Both the position numbers and the translations under genes were made by a program. A stretch of DNA of 64,000 nt from Haliclona indistincta (lineage: Eukaryota > Porifera > Demospongiae > Haplosclerida > Chalinidae). Shown here piece by piece: positions 46,275 to 58,715 of this stretch. The stretch is taken from contig OZ024787.1 in assembly GCA_964017065.1 (NCBI GenBank), positions 7,268,996 to 7,332,995 on the forward strand, in the 5' to 3' direction. The notes beneath the pieces were generated by a model. That model made no database searches. It was not told the origin of the DNA and saw only the letters and a list, made by a program, of their open reading frames with translations. Positions within the stretch are counted from its first letter, which is position 1, and each line of letters begins with the position of its first letter.

Positions 46275-47332
46275 AGAAGAAAACATGCACACATTTTATG
46301 TATGTAACTGGTCTGTAAGTAACTTGCAGCACTACTGTGCTTTTAGAAATGTTTATGTGATCATCAGGCTAAGCAAGGCATAATAGATTAAGGGCAAGGC
46401 TTCATTATGTCACAAAACAGCTGGAGATTGTCAACACTCCTTAGATGTGTTCATATGAGAGAACACACAAGACGCTAAATAACTGCTATAAATTCTACAA
46501 GGAACTAAAATCAGGACAATACAATGCAGCTCACTACACTTCTGCGGACACATTGTATTCTACTAGCAGGTCTTCTCTGATCCACCTGGATGGATATTGA
46601 CAAAGTACAGCTAGTGTGATGCCAACAGTTATCATAATAATATTACTGAAATAATTATACAGTTGGGGCAACACCACACTTACGGAAGCCCAGAGCCGAC
46701 CATTCCACATTCCAATTTCCTTTTTGTACGGAAGCCCAGAGTAGACATTCCACTTTCCTTTTGTGCGGACCGTTCCAATTTCCTTTTTGTAACATGGCAA
46801 AAACTGTAGACTACAGTACCCAGAGCTAGAGAGCGGTTATACCGGGGTGAGCCCGTAGCTCATCCAGGCTTCCAGTGCGAGGAGCACCTGGCCAGCCTCA
46901 TGTGCTTGAGCAAGCACTCCCTCACAATGTGAGCATCAGTAGGAGAATAAGGAAGTTTAAGGTTATCAGTGTTACATGCAAACTTTAAAAAAATAAAATA
47001 AAAATAAAGCAGCAAGAAATTTGGAAATTAAATGGATAAACAGCATTAAACAGCATGAAAAATAAATTTTTATGATTTATGATTCTTCAGATTTATCTTG
47101 AGCATCTCAGTCGCAAATACAGTGTGACCCTGCATGTTTGTCATTGCACTGTGACATGAAGGGAGTGCTCGCTCAGGATCGCAAAATACGTGTGTTTATC
47201 GCGCTGGAAGCTTGGAACAAGCTACAACCGCTCTCTGGTTACTGGTTCAAGGTAAGTATGCATCTTTCAACGTATGCTCTACAGTTTTTGCCTTGCTTTT
47301 TACAAAATGGAAAGTGGAAACTGGAAGTTAGT
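46275..47332. other. INTS1 downstream region
   Basis: No clear AATAAA close to the INTS1 stop was found. At 46680-46800 a cggaagcccagag..cattcca(c/a)tttcctttttg motif is repeated, and a similar motif recurs at 49675-49700. At 47087-47250 there is an exon-like stretch (ttcag acceptor; ..GVLAQDRKIRVFIALEAWN..YWFK before gtaagt), possibly a transposon coding remnant that I cannot identify. Confidence 0.5.
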
Positions 47333-49655
47333 CTAGGCCCTGACTAAGATTTGTATGCATTTAATTTAGGAGAGGATAACTCAACTGTTTTAGGGTAATT
47401 TGACCCCAAGGAATAAGATGTGATATGTCTATCCGCTGCGAAATACCCAAAAATGACCCCACCCTAACTGTTCTAAGGAAATATGACCCTAAGGAATGTA
47501 CTGGGATGTGTGCCAAAACCAATATTCACTGCAAAAAAATGGCTACACCTTTTCAGAAATGCATGAACATCTCTATTATTTTTAAAGAGTTTAATATTGT
47601 AAGATTCTGATGGTTTGAAAACAGTACAAGTACAGGGTAATACCAACAAAAAGACACAATTAATATAACTTGAGGAGTCACTTAATATAAACTTGGGCAG
47701 TATTTAGTATTACAAAGATGATGTCTACAAAAATTAAATCATTCAGTGATAGGGTTTTTGTAGGAGCTCCTTTACACTTGCAGTATTTGCAACACTTGAT
47801 TCCAGCTACCCTGCAGCGACATATCTATTCTTGTGGGCACATTTACCACATGTACAAGGAACAGTTCAGGCTTGGAGGTAACAATACCAAGAACTATTAA
47901 ATTTCTTTGTGAAACCATACGACTCAGTTTTCATTTCTAAACCATCTTCAAGTGGGGCTTGTATCCATAGCTGTTGTTGATAATATGCCCTTTGAATATG
48001 CTTTCTTGCATTGGCTGTTGTGCAGGGAATTTTCTCAAAGTCCATTTTGAGGGAATTGCTATTAAAAGCAGCAAGACGCAAGTCATCAAATGTTTCAAAG
48101 TCTTTTGTTGGCTTGAGACACCTTACTAGATAATTTCTGCCGTCTGTATTTCCGTGTCTCTGTCAACTCTGAGTTGTTAAAGACTTAAAGTTCTGTTTCA
48201 GTGCACGGTTAAATTGTTGAGGATAGCTTTCATTGCTACATGGTTCGTAGAAATCTTGCTAGTTGTATCACATCCAGTCAGAGCACGGAGTGCAGGGAGT
48301 AGTGTTGTAAAAGTAATGGGGTTTAATTTTAGTTTAGTTATTGTCAAAGTAACATGGTTGGTGTCTTTTTAGTTATAGTTATAATTTGTTAACAAGAAAA
48401 TTAAGCACATTTAAGTTTTAGTTATTATGAATTGTTGTTATTTTTATTAGCGTGCTATTAGTATTAGCGAGCTGTGTTGCTTTTTAATAGAAATAAAAGA
48501 ATTGCCTTCCTAGCTGTGATAAGGTCTTGAAACATGTTGTATTACAGCAATCACATGAAAAAGATGCTATCAATCATGTCTCACCTGATTGGTTTTTGCA
48601 TTTTTAATCACTTTACAATAACTAAATGTTGGTCTTATTTTAGTTTTAGTTATTAATAGTAAATTTCAGTCTCGTAATATTAGTAATAGTTTGTTATTGT
48701 TAACAATAATGATTTGACCCTTACTAAAATAGGTTTTAGTTTTAGTTATTGTTAACATTTACAACACTAGCAGGGAGACACCTTCCAAGCTTGTCCGCAG
48801 TGCTGTAGTAAGGTTTCTCAAGCCAACAAAAGACTTGGAAATATTTGATGACTTGCTTCTTGCTCCTTTTTTAATAGCAATTCCCTCAAAATGGACTTTG
48901 AGAAAATTCCCTGAACATTAGCCAATGCAAGAAAGCATATTCAAAGGGCATAATTACAACAGCTGTGGATACAAGCCCCACTTGAAGATGGTTTAGAAAT
49001 GAAAACTGAGTCGTATGGTTTCACAAAGAAATTTAATAGTTCTTGGTATTGTTACCTCCAAGCCTGAACTGATCCTTGTACATGTGGTAAATGTGCCCAC
49101 AAGAATGGATATGTCGCTGCACGGTAGCTGTAATCAAGTGTTGCAAATACTGCAAGTGTAAAGGAGCTCCTGCAAAAACCCTATCACTGAATGACTTAAT
49201 TTTTGTAGACATCATTTTTGTAATAGTAAATACTGCCTAAGTTTATATTAAGTGACTCCTCAAGTTACCCTGTACTTGTACTGTTTGCAAACCATCAGAA
49301 TCTTACAATATTAAACTCTTTAAAAATTAATAGAGATGTTCATGCATTTCTGAAAAGGTGTAGCCATATTTTTGCAGTGAATATTGGTTTTGGCACACAT
49401 CCAAATACATCCCTTGGGGTCATATTACCTTAGAACAGTTGCTAGAAAGTAGGTTACTAAAATGGTTAAGAAGATTGAGCAATTATTGTTATTGACACTG
49501 CCGATAAAAAGGCGTGGTCATTTTCGGGTATTTTGCAACGGATAGACAATTTGGCACATATCACATCTTATTCCTTGGGGTCAAATTACCCTAAAACAGT
49601 TGAGTTATCCTCTCCTAAATTAAATGCATACAAATCTTAATCAGGGCCTCTACTA
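47333..49655. mobile_element. 2.3-kb long inverted-repeat (foldback-like) element
   Basis: Left arm about 47333-48125 and right arm about 48815-49655 are reverse complements with scattered differences; the left arm lacks about 80 bp present in the right (49441-49518). Ends read (ag)aggccctgactaagat. Solo end copies occur at 58109-58391 and 60919-61060. Both arms contain the same truncated coding-like segment (STKIKSFSDRVF.GAPLHLQ.. ..CGHIYHMYK), suggesting the arms derive from part of a transposase-like gene. The spacer between the arms holds the nested hAT MITE. Confidence 0.75.
48300..48769. mobile_element. hAT-type MITE nested in the foldback-like element
   Basis: 470 bp, inverted ends TAGTGTTGTAAAAGTAA / TTAACATTTACAACACTA, with a perfect 8-bp duplication gcagggag at 48292-48299 and 48770-48777. 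The interior is AT-rich with many ttagttat repeats. Confidence 0.9.
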
Positions 49656-50416
49656 AGTGGAAAATGGAAACTGGAATGTCCACTCTGGGCTTCCGGACAC
49701 ACTCTTAGAAAGGAATTTGGTCTAAATATTATAGTGTGCATTCGTTGCACATTTTCTTGAGTGTGCTAGTGTGCAATGCAGTGAATGCACATCAACATCA
49801 GTGTTTGATGCACACTGAATCAATACAGAGTGTGCTATAATATGTAGCTATGCACACCGTGACAATTGAATTGGTTGTCTAAAATTCAATAATGAATGAC
49901 AGATGTTAAAACTGCATGAGTACAAAAATAATAATAATTCGGTACAGTGTATGATTGAGTTATTGTTTGTGTACATGTATTATGGTAGATACAAATCTCA
50001 GTACTTACTCAATATCCTTTTGTCAAGTTGTCAGGTCAGACTGCAAAGGATCTTGTATAGCACAAGCAGAAACCCTGTAGTGATTAAGTTCCTGACTGCA
50101 CTTGTGTTTACATGCACTTGAGTGTGAGGAAACAAAATGTTTGACGAAAACAGAGGATTTAAGATGTATGAGACAAAAAATGGTTTTCTACGTGAGACAA
50201 AAACAGAGGATCGTAGCAGTGTTGGAAAAAAGCAGAGGGTTTAGCAGTGTGATACGAAAATAGAGAGTTTAGCAGTGTGATACAAAAACAGAGGACACAT
50301 GTGATAGGCAGTAGACACACAATAATAACCAGCAAAACACATGATTACAGCTTTTGTTTGCAAAGTTCTCTGCTACAGCATTCAAACCAACTACACACAG
50401 TCATCACATAGCGAAA
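49656..50416. other. Intergenic, imperfect tandem repeats
   Basis: Between about 50140 and 50300 units ending in aaaacagagga(t/c) with agcagtgtgata(c) repeat irregularly at about 35-45 bp. Nothing coding is recognised before 50417. Confidence 0.5.
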
Positions 50417-50641
50417 ATGAGCAACAAGGATCTAGTGTCAACAATTGCCACGACCTATGGCATCAACAGAGATTCAGTTCTAAACACACTAGCCTACTTC
50501 TACATCACAGAGGGACTACCTCCTGACATAATGCATGATGTACTAGAGGGTGTGCTTCAATATGAAGTCAAAGAAATGCTGCTGCTGGTGTTTACAAAGA
50601 CTTCACTGTATAGAAACATTGATAGCAGAGATTTTTGCTGA
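50417..50641 (+). pseudogene. Transposase-like gene fragment (LPPDIMHDVLEG motif)
   Basis: A 74-residue frame from the ATG at 50417 includes GLPPDIMHDVLEGVLQYEVK. I associate the LPxDxMHDxxEG pattern with transposase-related proteins of the KDZ/Plavaka/CACTA type found in many copies in invertebrates. The rest of the protein is missing, so this is a remnant. Confidence 0.55.
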
Positions 50642-50842
50642 TTCAACCATTTCAGATTACCACTAAGGATAACAAATTGAAGACTAAAAGAACAACCGTA
50701 AAATACTGTAACAATAGTTATTTTTGGTATATCCATTATATCTATGGTATACCATTGTCAAAATAGTCATTACCCAATTCCTTCAATTTTGCCTACTCCT
50801 AATTCTCCTATGGTCACTGTACAAAGGCTCAGAAGTACTCTT

Positions 50843-51132
50843 ACAAGTAATAAAAACATTTTAACCAAAATGCAAGAGATTTAGGGTTGATATATTTATC
50901 GAAAAAGTATGGAAACAAGATTTTGAAATGAAAAGGATTGTAACAATAGCAGTATAATGCTACCTCCCTATTAAATTAACCACAACTATCGAAAGCAGTT
51001 AATTTAGGGAGGTAACATTATACTGCTATTGTTACAATCCTTTTCATTTCAAAATCTTGTTTCCATACTTTTTCGATAAATATATCAACCCTAAATCTCT
51101 TGCATTTTGGTTAAAATGTTTTTATTACTTGT
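50843..51132. repeat. 290-bp hairpin (inverted repeat, arms about 140 bp)
   Basis: The arms begin acaagtaataaaaacatttt and end in its complement. They match almost completely except for a few bases beside a ~16-nt loop (acaactatcgaaagca). Length and structure fit a MITE; no flanking duplication was recognised. Confidence 0.9.
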
Positions 51133-51220
51133 TTCTTTTCTTTTTTTATTAATGACTTAGTTGGCACTTATGCTAATACAGTGTAAAGAGCCTAGTATTT
51201 CAGCTGACTGCATGCACTGC

Positions 51221-52096
51221 AAGGGGTGGTCACTCCAATTGGTCCTGTACTCACATCTGCGACCGCGGTCAAGATTTGGTCAAGTGGTCAAGACAGAAAT
51301 AAGGGAACGGTCAAGAGTCAACGTCCAATCGCAGCTCTCTGGTCAACGGTCAAGAACAGCCGTAGTAATTATAACGTTAATTACCAGGGGCTGTCACGTG
51401 CTCACTCATATCACACCCCTTAGCTGGATCACGTGAGGGTGGGGCTGGCTGCTGCAGTCGAGTCGACTCAGGGGAGTCGACTACATGTAGTAGTGTACAG
51501 AACAAACAAGCAGAATGATTATTTTGATTTCAGCTGTAAAATTATTGTGCACATTGTAAAGCCATGCAGTTATTCAATCACCAGTACTGCAGTCATTCAT
51601 CGGCAGACAAAGTATACTCGTCATGCTCAAGTTAGCTGTCGTTCTTAGCATTGATCTTGTTCTTAGGCAGCAGTCTTCTGTAGTGACCACGTCTGGCGCT
51701 ACAGCTTAGAAACATTATACTCTGGACCAGATCCAGGAGGAGCTCGAGAGTCGAGTTGCTCGATCTCTTCCCCGCCGTCGCGCAACGCGGGATGTCCCTG
51801 TAGCTAAAGTCGTTCGTTGGAGACATTTCCATCGAAAACGACTCCGATCTCCAGGTAGTGCATGTCGGCAACAACACTAGCACACACTAAATCTCTCTGC
51901 ATTTTATTAAGTGTGCTCTGCGCTCCTTCGGTGAAGAGAGTGAGAAGAAGTTCCGCATGCCCGTTGATGCCCTACGGTCAAGGGTCAAGTAGTCAAAATC
52001 GGTACGGTCAAGCGGTCAAGGCCCAATTTGGCCGGTCAAAATTCTTGACCGCGGTCGCAGATGTGAGTACAGGACCAATTGGAGTGACCACCCCTT
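51221..52096. mobile_element. hAT-like non-autonomous element with GGTCAAG clusters
   Basis: 876 bp. Perfect terminal inverted repeats of about 55 bp (AAGGGGTGGTCACTCC.. through ..gcgaccgcggtcaaga) and a 7-bp duplication gcactgc. Both subterminal regions contain many copies of ggtcaag, as transposase-binding arrays do. The interior (about 51700-51850) has a basic coding-like stretch on the plus strand (ESRVARSLPRRRATRD; VVRWRHFHRKRLR), possibly a remnant. Confidence 0.85.
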
Positions 52097-53315
52097 GCAC
52101 TGCTGGCGATCGACTCTGCACTGCATGCATGCAAGACGTACCATGCAACATTAGCTAAGCTTAAGCATTCTTACAAGCCTGAAGAAACAAATCCAGTGTA
52201 ACAGTGACGATTTGCTCGTTGTCTGCTGTGAACACTGCTAGTGGCAGCAGCACTCGCGTTCCAAGCAATTGTACTAAGGTGCGCTTGTATTAGAATAATT
52301 GCGTGCGCGAGTAGGCGTAACCTAGTAACGGAGTTCAAACAGAATGATGGAATGGAGTCTGTTACGGACCAAAAATCGCTGTTTTCCTGGAAATACTCGC
52401 TTCTGCTAGTGTTTTAGGCTTAAATAGATATCAGGTGCACTGCTCCCAACGACTAGTGTAGTTTCTGTGTAGGTTTTGTCTTGAATAGCTCACTAGCCAC
52501 GGCGCTAGGCTCTCTGAAGAAGAAGAAGAATAAGAAGAAGAAAGAAGATGAACAAACGGGTGACCACGTAAACTCTGGTTTACCACCTTAGACCTGGTTT
52601 CTTTTGCTTCTGAAGGTCTCTTTGTAATCGCACAAATCGTGCAAAGAGCTTTAGAGCGTTAGATTAGCTTGAAACGCCCGTACGGCGAAGATATGGCAGT
52701 GCCTCCGGGCGAGACGCCATCTTTCCATGCCCGTAGCAACTTGCCTTATAGTCTTTATTATTAGACTCATTGTAAGCGCTTATCTCTTAGGATAACCCCT
52801 AGGTAGTTAAAATACCCCTGATGTCGTCAACAGCCAAGATATACGTGAATTATTGCGTTTAGCCTAAGTGTAGCCGCCATCTTATTTTCCGCCCAACCCT
52901 AAATATGCCACGACTACCGCGTGGCATAATACTGTTAAATTACAAGCTAATTCTGTTATTTCTACTTGTTATAGTACTGGATTATAATTTAAAAAACTAA
53001 AATTATACTTAGAGTTCATTTCTAACACTTTTGGAGCATTTTAGCAAAATTTGCAAATTTTGTTGAAAACTGTATTATAATAGCAAATAATAATAATACA
53101 TATACTTGCCTAGACTATGATGTACGTAGTACAATCAAACATTTTTGTCTATAATAATACTAGCTACGATGTCAAATCTATCTAGACTGGATCAGGTAGC
53201 AGGAATCCATGATATCACCTGAATTGACGAGGCAATAGCAAAGAAATAAAATTTAGAGCTGAGGATAGTTGCATGTATGAATAAATGTAGCGTTATGTAT
53301 GTTACTAGTAACTTA
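52097..53315. other. Intergenic region 3' of gene C copy 1
   Basis: A gaagaagaagaataag purine tract lies at 52510-52545. From about 52990 the sequence is shared with 58450-58715 downstream of the second copy, so it belongs to the duplicated unit. No gene is seen. Confidence 0.55.
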
Positions 53316-55264
53316 CTACTTGATTTCAGCAGCAGGAAACTCATGAATTGCTGTGCATACCCAACCAATGATCTGAGCACCATGGATCTTGAGAGTCTTA
53401 GTGCTAGCATCGTAGGTATGATCAGTACTAGCTGAACCAGTTGCATGACTGAAGTTTCCTCCAACAGTAAAGCATCCTATGCCAATCTGGGTGGGAACAG
53501 GAATACGTGCCTGTTAGAAGATAAAAACTGGTTGTTTACTATATCATGTATACAGACCGTCACTGTAAACAAACTATTATTATTATTATATCTTACCTTA
53601 ACTGATACATGTTCTGACTGTTCACTGAACTGTTTTTCAAAAGTGTCAGAAAAAGAATTAGCTTGTATCACAACATCTTTGGCAACAATACAAGCTGTTG
53701 GAAGAAGTGGAAATGAGCCTTCATTAGATTTATCCAATTTTCCATTTGACCACGATCCCTTGTCCAATCCTTTAATACCCAGGGTTGGGTACTCCAGAAC
53801 GGAGGGCTCTAGCCAAGGGCGTTGAATGATTACTTTGCGGACTTTAAACGAGATCTTGAGATTTGATCCTTCTTTTGTTAGGGAACTATTGCCATTTGTC
53901 TTACTAAAGCCTCCACCAACACTTCCTGAATAAAAAAGCCCACCAAATGAGACTTCGGCTTCTACAGAAATTTGGCTGTAGGTATCATGAGATGATTCAT
54001 GCCTGTGGACCTGTTCAATGATCACCTAAAAAAGTTTAAATGAAAGTAACATTGGTATAAGAAAACAAACAATATCATAGCTGTGTATTAGTGTGAATGA
54101 GCTACTCACTTCTGTCCATCCTTCATCATCTTTCTCACTTTCAGGGCTTTTCTCTCTTTCAGAGCTTCTCTCACTTTCAGGGATTTTCTCTCTTTCAGAG
54201 CTTTTCTCACTTTCAGAGCTTTTCTCGCTTTTCTCACTTTTAGGGCTTTTCTCACTTTCAGAGCTTTTCTCGCTTTTAGGGCTTTTTGGTACAAACCATT
54301 TGTACCAGTTGGCTGGTTGCATGTTGGTTTGATAAAACGTTGTGTCAGTGCTTCCAGCATCATCCATCCGATGTTGAGCTAGTTCTGAAGAATATTTAAA
54401 AGGGTTTAGTGAGGTAATAATTATTTTTTACATTCTATTGCTACCTGTTGTTTGTGTCATGCTTAAAATGTGCTGCTTATAGCTAATGCTGTGATTGCAT
54501 TATGAATGAAAATGAAGTGAGATAAAATTATAGCTATGCAATATGCAGGTATGATTCAGTCCTATAAGTGTAACTAGTCACTAACTTGATTGTTGATCCA
54601 GCATTAGTGTGTTTAAATCTCCTGTTGCAAAAGCGAATATTGCAGACTCGTATTGCTTGATTTGCATCTTCAAGTTGTTGTATTCAATGTAAGCCTGTTC
54701 AATAGCTTCTTTATAAGGCGCCACACCAGTTTGGTAGTTGCCTGGCCAATTCTTTTTGTCTGACTGACACTTTGTTTTAAATTCGACTTTCTTCTTCTCT
54801 GATTCATGCCAAATTTCACGCAAGACGTCCAAGTTTTTGAACAGTTCGGTCTTCTCCTGCTTTATGTACCCCTCCTGGCTGCCATACAACATCTTGATAG
54901 CTTCGTCGTATCGTTCTTTCAGAGCAGCATTCTCGGATGCTGCGGTGGCACTAATGCCATACGTATTCAGAAGAACTTGCCAGTTGAATGATATGTGGTC
55001 GCCGGTGTCATAAAAGTACTGCGCGAGTGCAGGAACTCTGTCGCACAACATCGCCGTCGCACACTCGGGACTGGTCATGGTGCCTGGATTAAACTTAGTA
55101 GGATCAAAAGCGTCCGGATCCACAGAAAATCCTGGCATTTCCATTAGGAAACATGCTTTGGCGGGGTGGCCAGGAGGCGGAGGTGGAGCGCATACATCGT
55201 TGATGTTTGACCATAGAGACTTATAAATGTCGAAGTCGGGCTTGAATAATGGTGACTTGGCCAT
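53316..55264 (-). CDS. Gene C, copy 1: unknown four-exon protein
   Basis: Exons 55264-54586, 54384-54110, 54025-53597 and 53510-53316 with GT-AG introns and continuous phase; 525 residues from MAKSPLFKPDF. No signal peptide or membrane segment. Residues 1-226 are mainly helical (PPPPPGHPAKACF, SPECATAMLCDRVPALAQYF, a Lys/Glu-rich coiled-coil-like stretch). Residues about 227-318 (exon 2) contain WYKWFVP and then a Ser/Glu/Lys repeat linker (SPKSEKSSESEKSPKSEKSE..). Residues 319-525 look beta-rich (SFGGLFYSGSVGGGFSKTNG, VRKVIIQRPWLEPSVLEY, QIGIGCFTVGGNFSHATGSA, IIGWVCTAIHEFPAAEIK). I do not recognise the family. Duplicated in tandem at 58716-60494. Confidence 0.78.
54123..54290 (-). repeat. 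Coding minisatellite in gene C exon 2
   Basis: Imperfect 15/30-bp repeats (cores gagctttctctcactttcag-like) encode about 46 extra Ser/Glu/Lys residues in copy 1. Copy 2 has only SAESEND at the same place, so the linker expanded, or was lost, after duplication. Confidence 0.85.
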
Positions 55265-55606
55265 GTTCAAGTATCGTGTGAACGTCGGTGACTGTGATAT
55301 GTGATCGTGTCTACTTCGTCGTTTTTATAGTATCGCTTTTATAGTATCAAGGCGCATGCGCAGTCGCACTAGAGATTATTTGTGAATTTCCCTTAAATCT
55401 GCCTTATATTCATATCTTATAACTTTAAATAGTCAATTATCTATACTCTCATACCCTCTGGGTCCTTGCGATAATAACCTTTGAACCTAACCTTTGAACC
55501 TTTATTGTCGACGTAGATTGCTAGTGAGATGACATTAGTGGTTTAGCGCGTCGTTGATCTTGAAAGTAGTGTACAAGTAATAGTTAATGTATAAAATTAT
55601 GGCTCC

Positions 55607-55952
55607 GTGTGGAACATTGGATTTGTACGCACGAGCTTGCGGTCGAGTTGTACTGTTGATTTCGCGTTTGTTCGAACAGCGTGGAATTTTCCGTCGTCGC
55701 GTTGTTGGCTAAGTGTTCTGGTTATTCGAATTCTGACATCACTAAAGCTTTCTCTAGAAGCTGGGCAACTATATCGTGGTGTTATCTATAAAATAAGAAG
55801 GAAATGTTGCTCTCTATGCGACCACGGAAAATTCCACGCTGTTCGAACAAACGCGAAATCAACAGTAAAAATAGACCACGATGAAGTAGCCCGAGTGGTC
55901 TATTTTTAACAACGTGACCGGAAGCGAGTGCGGACAAATCCAATGTTACACG
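55607..55952. repeat. Inverted-repeat element near gene C copy 1
   Basis: Outer arms gtgtggaacattggatttgt / acaaatccaatgttacacg and a second inner inverted pair (about 55640-55700 with 55825-55870). A hairpin aaaatagaccac / gtggtctatttt lies at about 55866-55908. A shorter version missing the inner part is at 60702-60832. Confidence 0.75.
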
Positions 55953-56218
55953 AGGAGACATGCATTATTATTAATTTTTGTCAACAGAAAACAGAACACA
56001 ACATAGACAAATAATATAAATAGACAAGTGATAAATGATTATTATTTCAACAGAGAACAGAACACAACATAGATAGAAGAGTATACATGACGAAGAAATG
56101 AACATAAATTATTATTATCAACAGAAACAGAAAACGACATACTATACCTGATGAAGAAATGAATATAAATAGACAATTGATAAATGATTATACCTGATAG
56201 AGAAATGAATAAATAATA
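55953..56218. repeat. A/T-rich imperfect tandem repeat
   Basis: Units of about 55-60 bp containing cagaacacaacatag(a) and gatgaagaaatgaa(c/t)ata. The same array continues at 57663-57780 on the far side of the dispersed repeat copy 2 and hairpin region. Confidence 0.65.
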
Positions 56219-56359
56219 GTTAGACAGCGCATCGGAGGATCTACGCGATTTAGAAGCCCGAGAGCCGTTGCTATATAGCGTCCGAGCGTAGCGAGGGCGC
56301 TATGGTAACGGCGCGAGGGCTTCTACATCGCGTAGATCCGATTGGATGCACTGTCTAAC
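56219..56359. repeat. GC-rich hairpin element
   Basis: Arms begin gttagacagcgcatc and end in the near-complement gatgcactgtctaac; they include ggatctacgcgat..agaagccc pairing with gggcttctacatcgcgtagatcc. The apex is a cgtccgagcgtagcgagggcg segment. Probably a short MITE. Confidence 0.75.
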
Positions 56360-56621
56360 TGATTTAGACCATAGCAACAGCAAACAGAAACGACGCGAAC
56401 GACGAGCAAGGACACGCGAGCGTTGTAAAATTATTCAGTAGAACTCCGCTCACAGAACCGTAATCTGCGCCGTGTGGTGGGATTCCACTATAGAGTCGCG
56501 GTAGTGGCGGGATTCCACTACGAGAAATAGAGACCCGCAGCTACGCAATCTGGTTGGTCAGTGACGCTTAGCTGTGGTCTAATTATAAATACACACTGTA
56601 GTCAAGTGATAATTATTATTA

Positions 56622-57662
<1,041 letters not shown>

Positions 57663-58108
57663 ATCAGCAGAAAACAGAACACAACATAGATAAAAGATTA
57701 TACCTGATGAAGAAATGAATATATACAAGTGATAAATGATTATACCTGATAGAGAAATGAATAATATAAGTGATATATGGCATATTGGCAATAAGAAAAA
57801 ACCAAACAAACAAAACAGAACAAAAACAACAAAAAAAGAAATTAAAAAAACAAGTAATAATTTTATTATTATTATTGATAAAACACAACAACACAGGTGC
57901 ATAATTATGGAGTTAGAATAGTCCGGAGCATTAGTTCAGTATCAAAAGTACCATGGATAATGTAAAGAAAAAAGGCCGTGCGCAGTATACGCGAGGTATG
58001 TGTGTGTCATCAAAAAACACACCTGTTTGCGTCTTACCGTTCAAAACTCACACTCTTTGCAGCTTCTTCACCGGCTGAATTTATAGTCCTATGAAGACGT
58101 TTTCTGTG
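57663..58108. other. Spacer with dispersed repeat fragments
   Basis: It includes the second part of the A/T-rich tandem array and, from about 58060, the segment tcctatgaagacgttttctgtg that is also in the FReD array flanks. No gene is seen. Confidence 0.5.
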
Positions 58109-58391
58109 TAGTAGAGGCCCTGACTAAGATGTGTATGCATTTAATTTAGGAGAGGATAACTCAACTTAGGGTAATTTGACCCCAAGGAATAAGATGTGAT
58201 CATGTGTGTGAAATTGTCTATTCGCTGTGAAATACCCGAAAATGACCACACCTTTTTATCAGTAGTGTCACTAACAATAATTGCTCTATCTTCTTAACCA
58301 TTTTTAGTAACCTACTTTCTAGCAACTGTTCTAAGGTAATATGACCCTAAGGGATGCATTGGGATGTGTGCCAAAACCAATATTCACTGCA
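58109..58391 (+). repeat. Solo end of the long inverted-repeat element (1)
   Basis: Matches the outer ~280 bp of the right arm of 47333-49655 in reverse, including the stretch deleted from that element's left arm. Confidence 0.7.
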
Positions 58392-58715
58392 GCCCCTGCC
58401 CTTCCACATTATATTATTTTAAGCTACAACTTTTTAAGCTAACACTGACTTTTGGAGCATTTTTAGCAAGATTTGCGAATTTATATTGTATTATAATAGC
58501 AAAACAATCACTGTTCACAAACTTGCCTAGACTAAGACTAAATGACGTAGTACAATCAAACACTTTTGTCCATAATAATACTAGCTACGATGTCAAATCT
58601 ATCTAAAGAAAATACTGGATCAGGTTGCGGGAATCCATGATATCACTGAGGTAAGCAAAGAAATGCACAAAAAATGAAATTTAGAAGATAGTTGCATGCT
58701 GCTAATAACTTACTA

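Noticed and set aside
54093..54332. Plus-strand Leu-Phe-Ser repeat frame
   Set aside because: Antisense of the Ser/Glu/Lys linker of gene C; the minus frame is in phase with three other exons.
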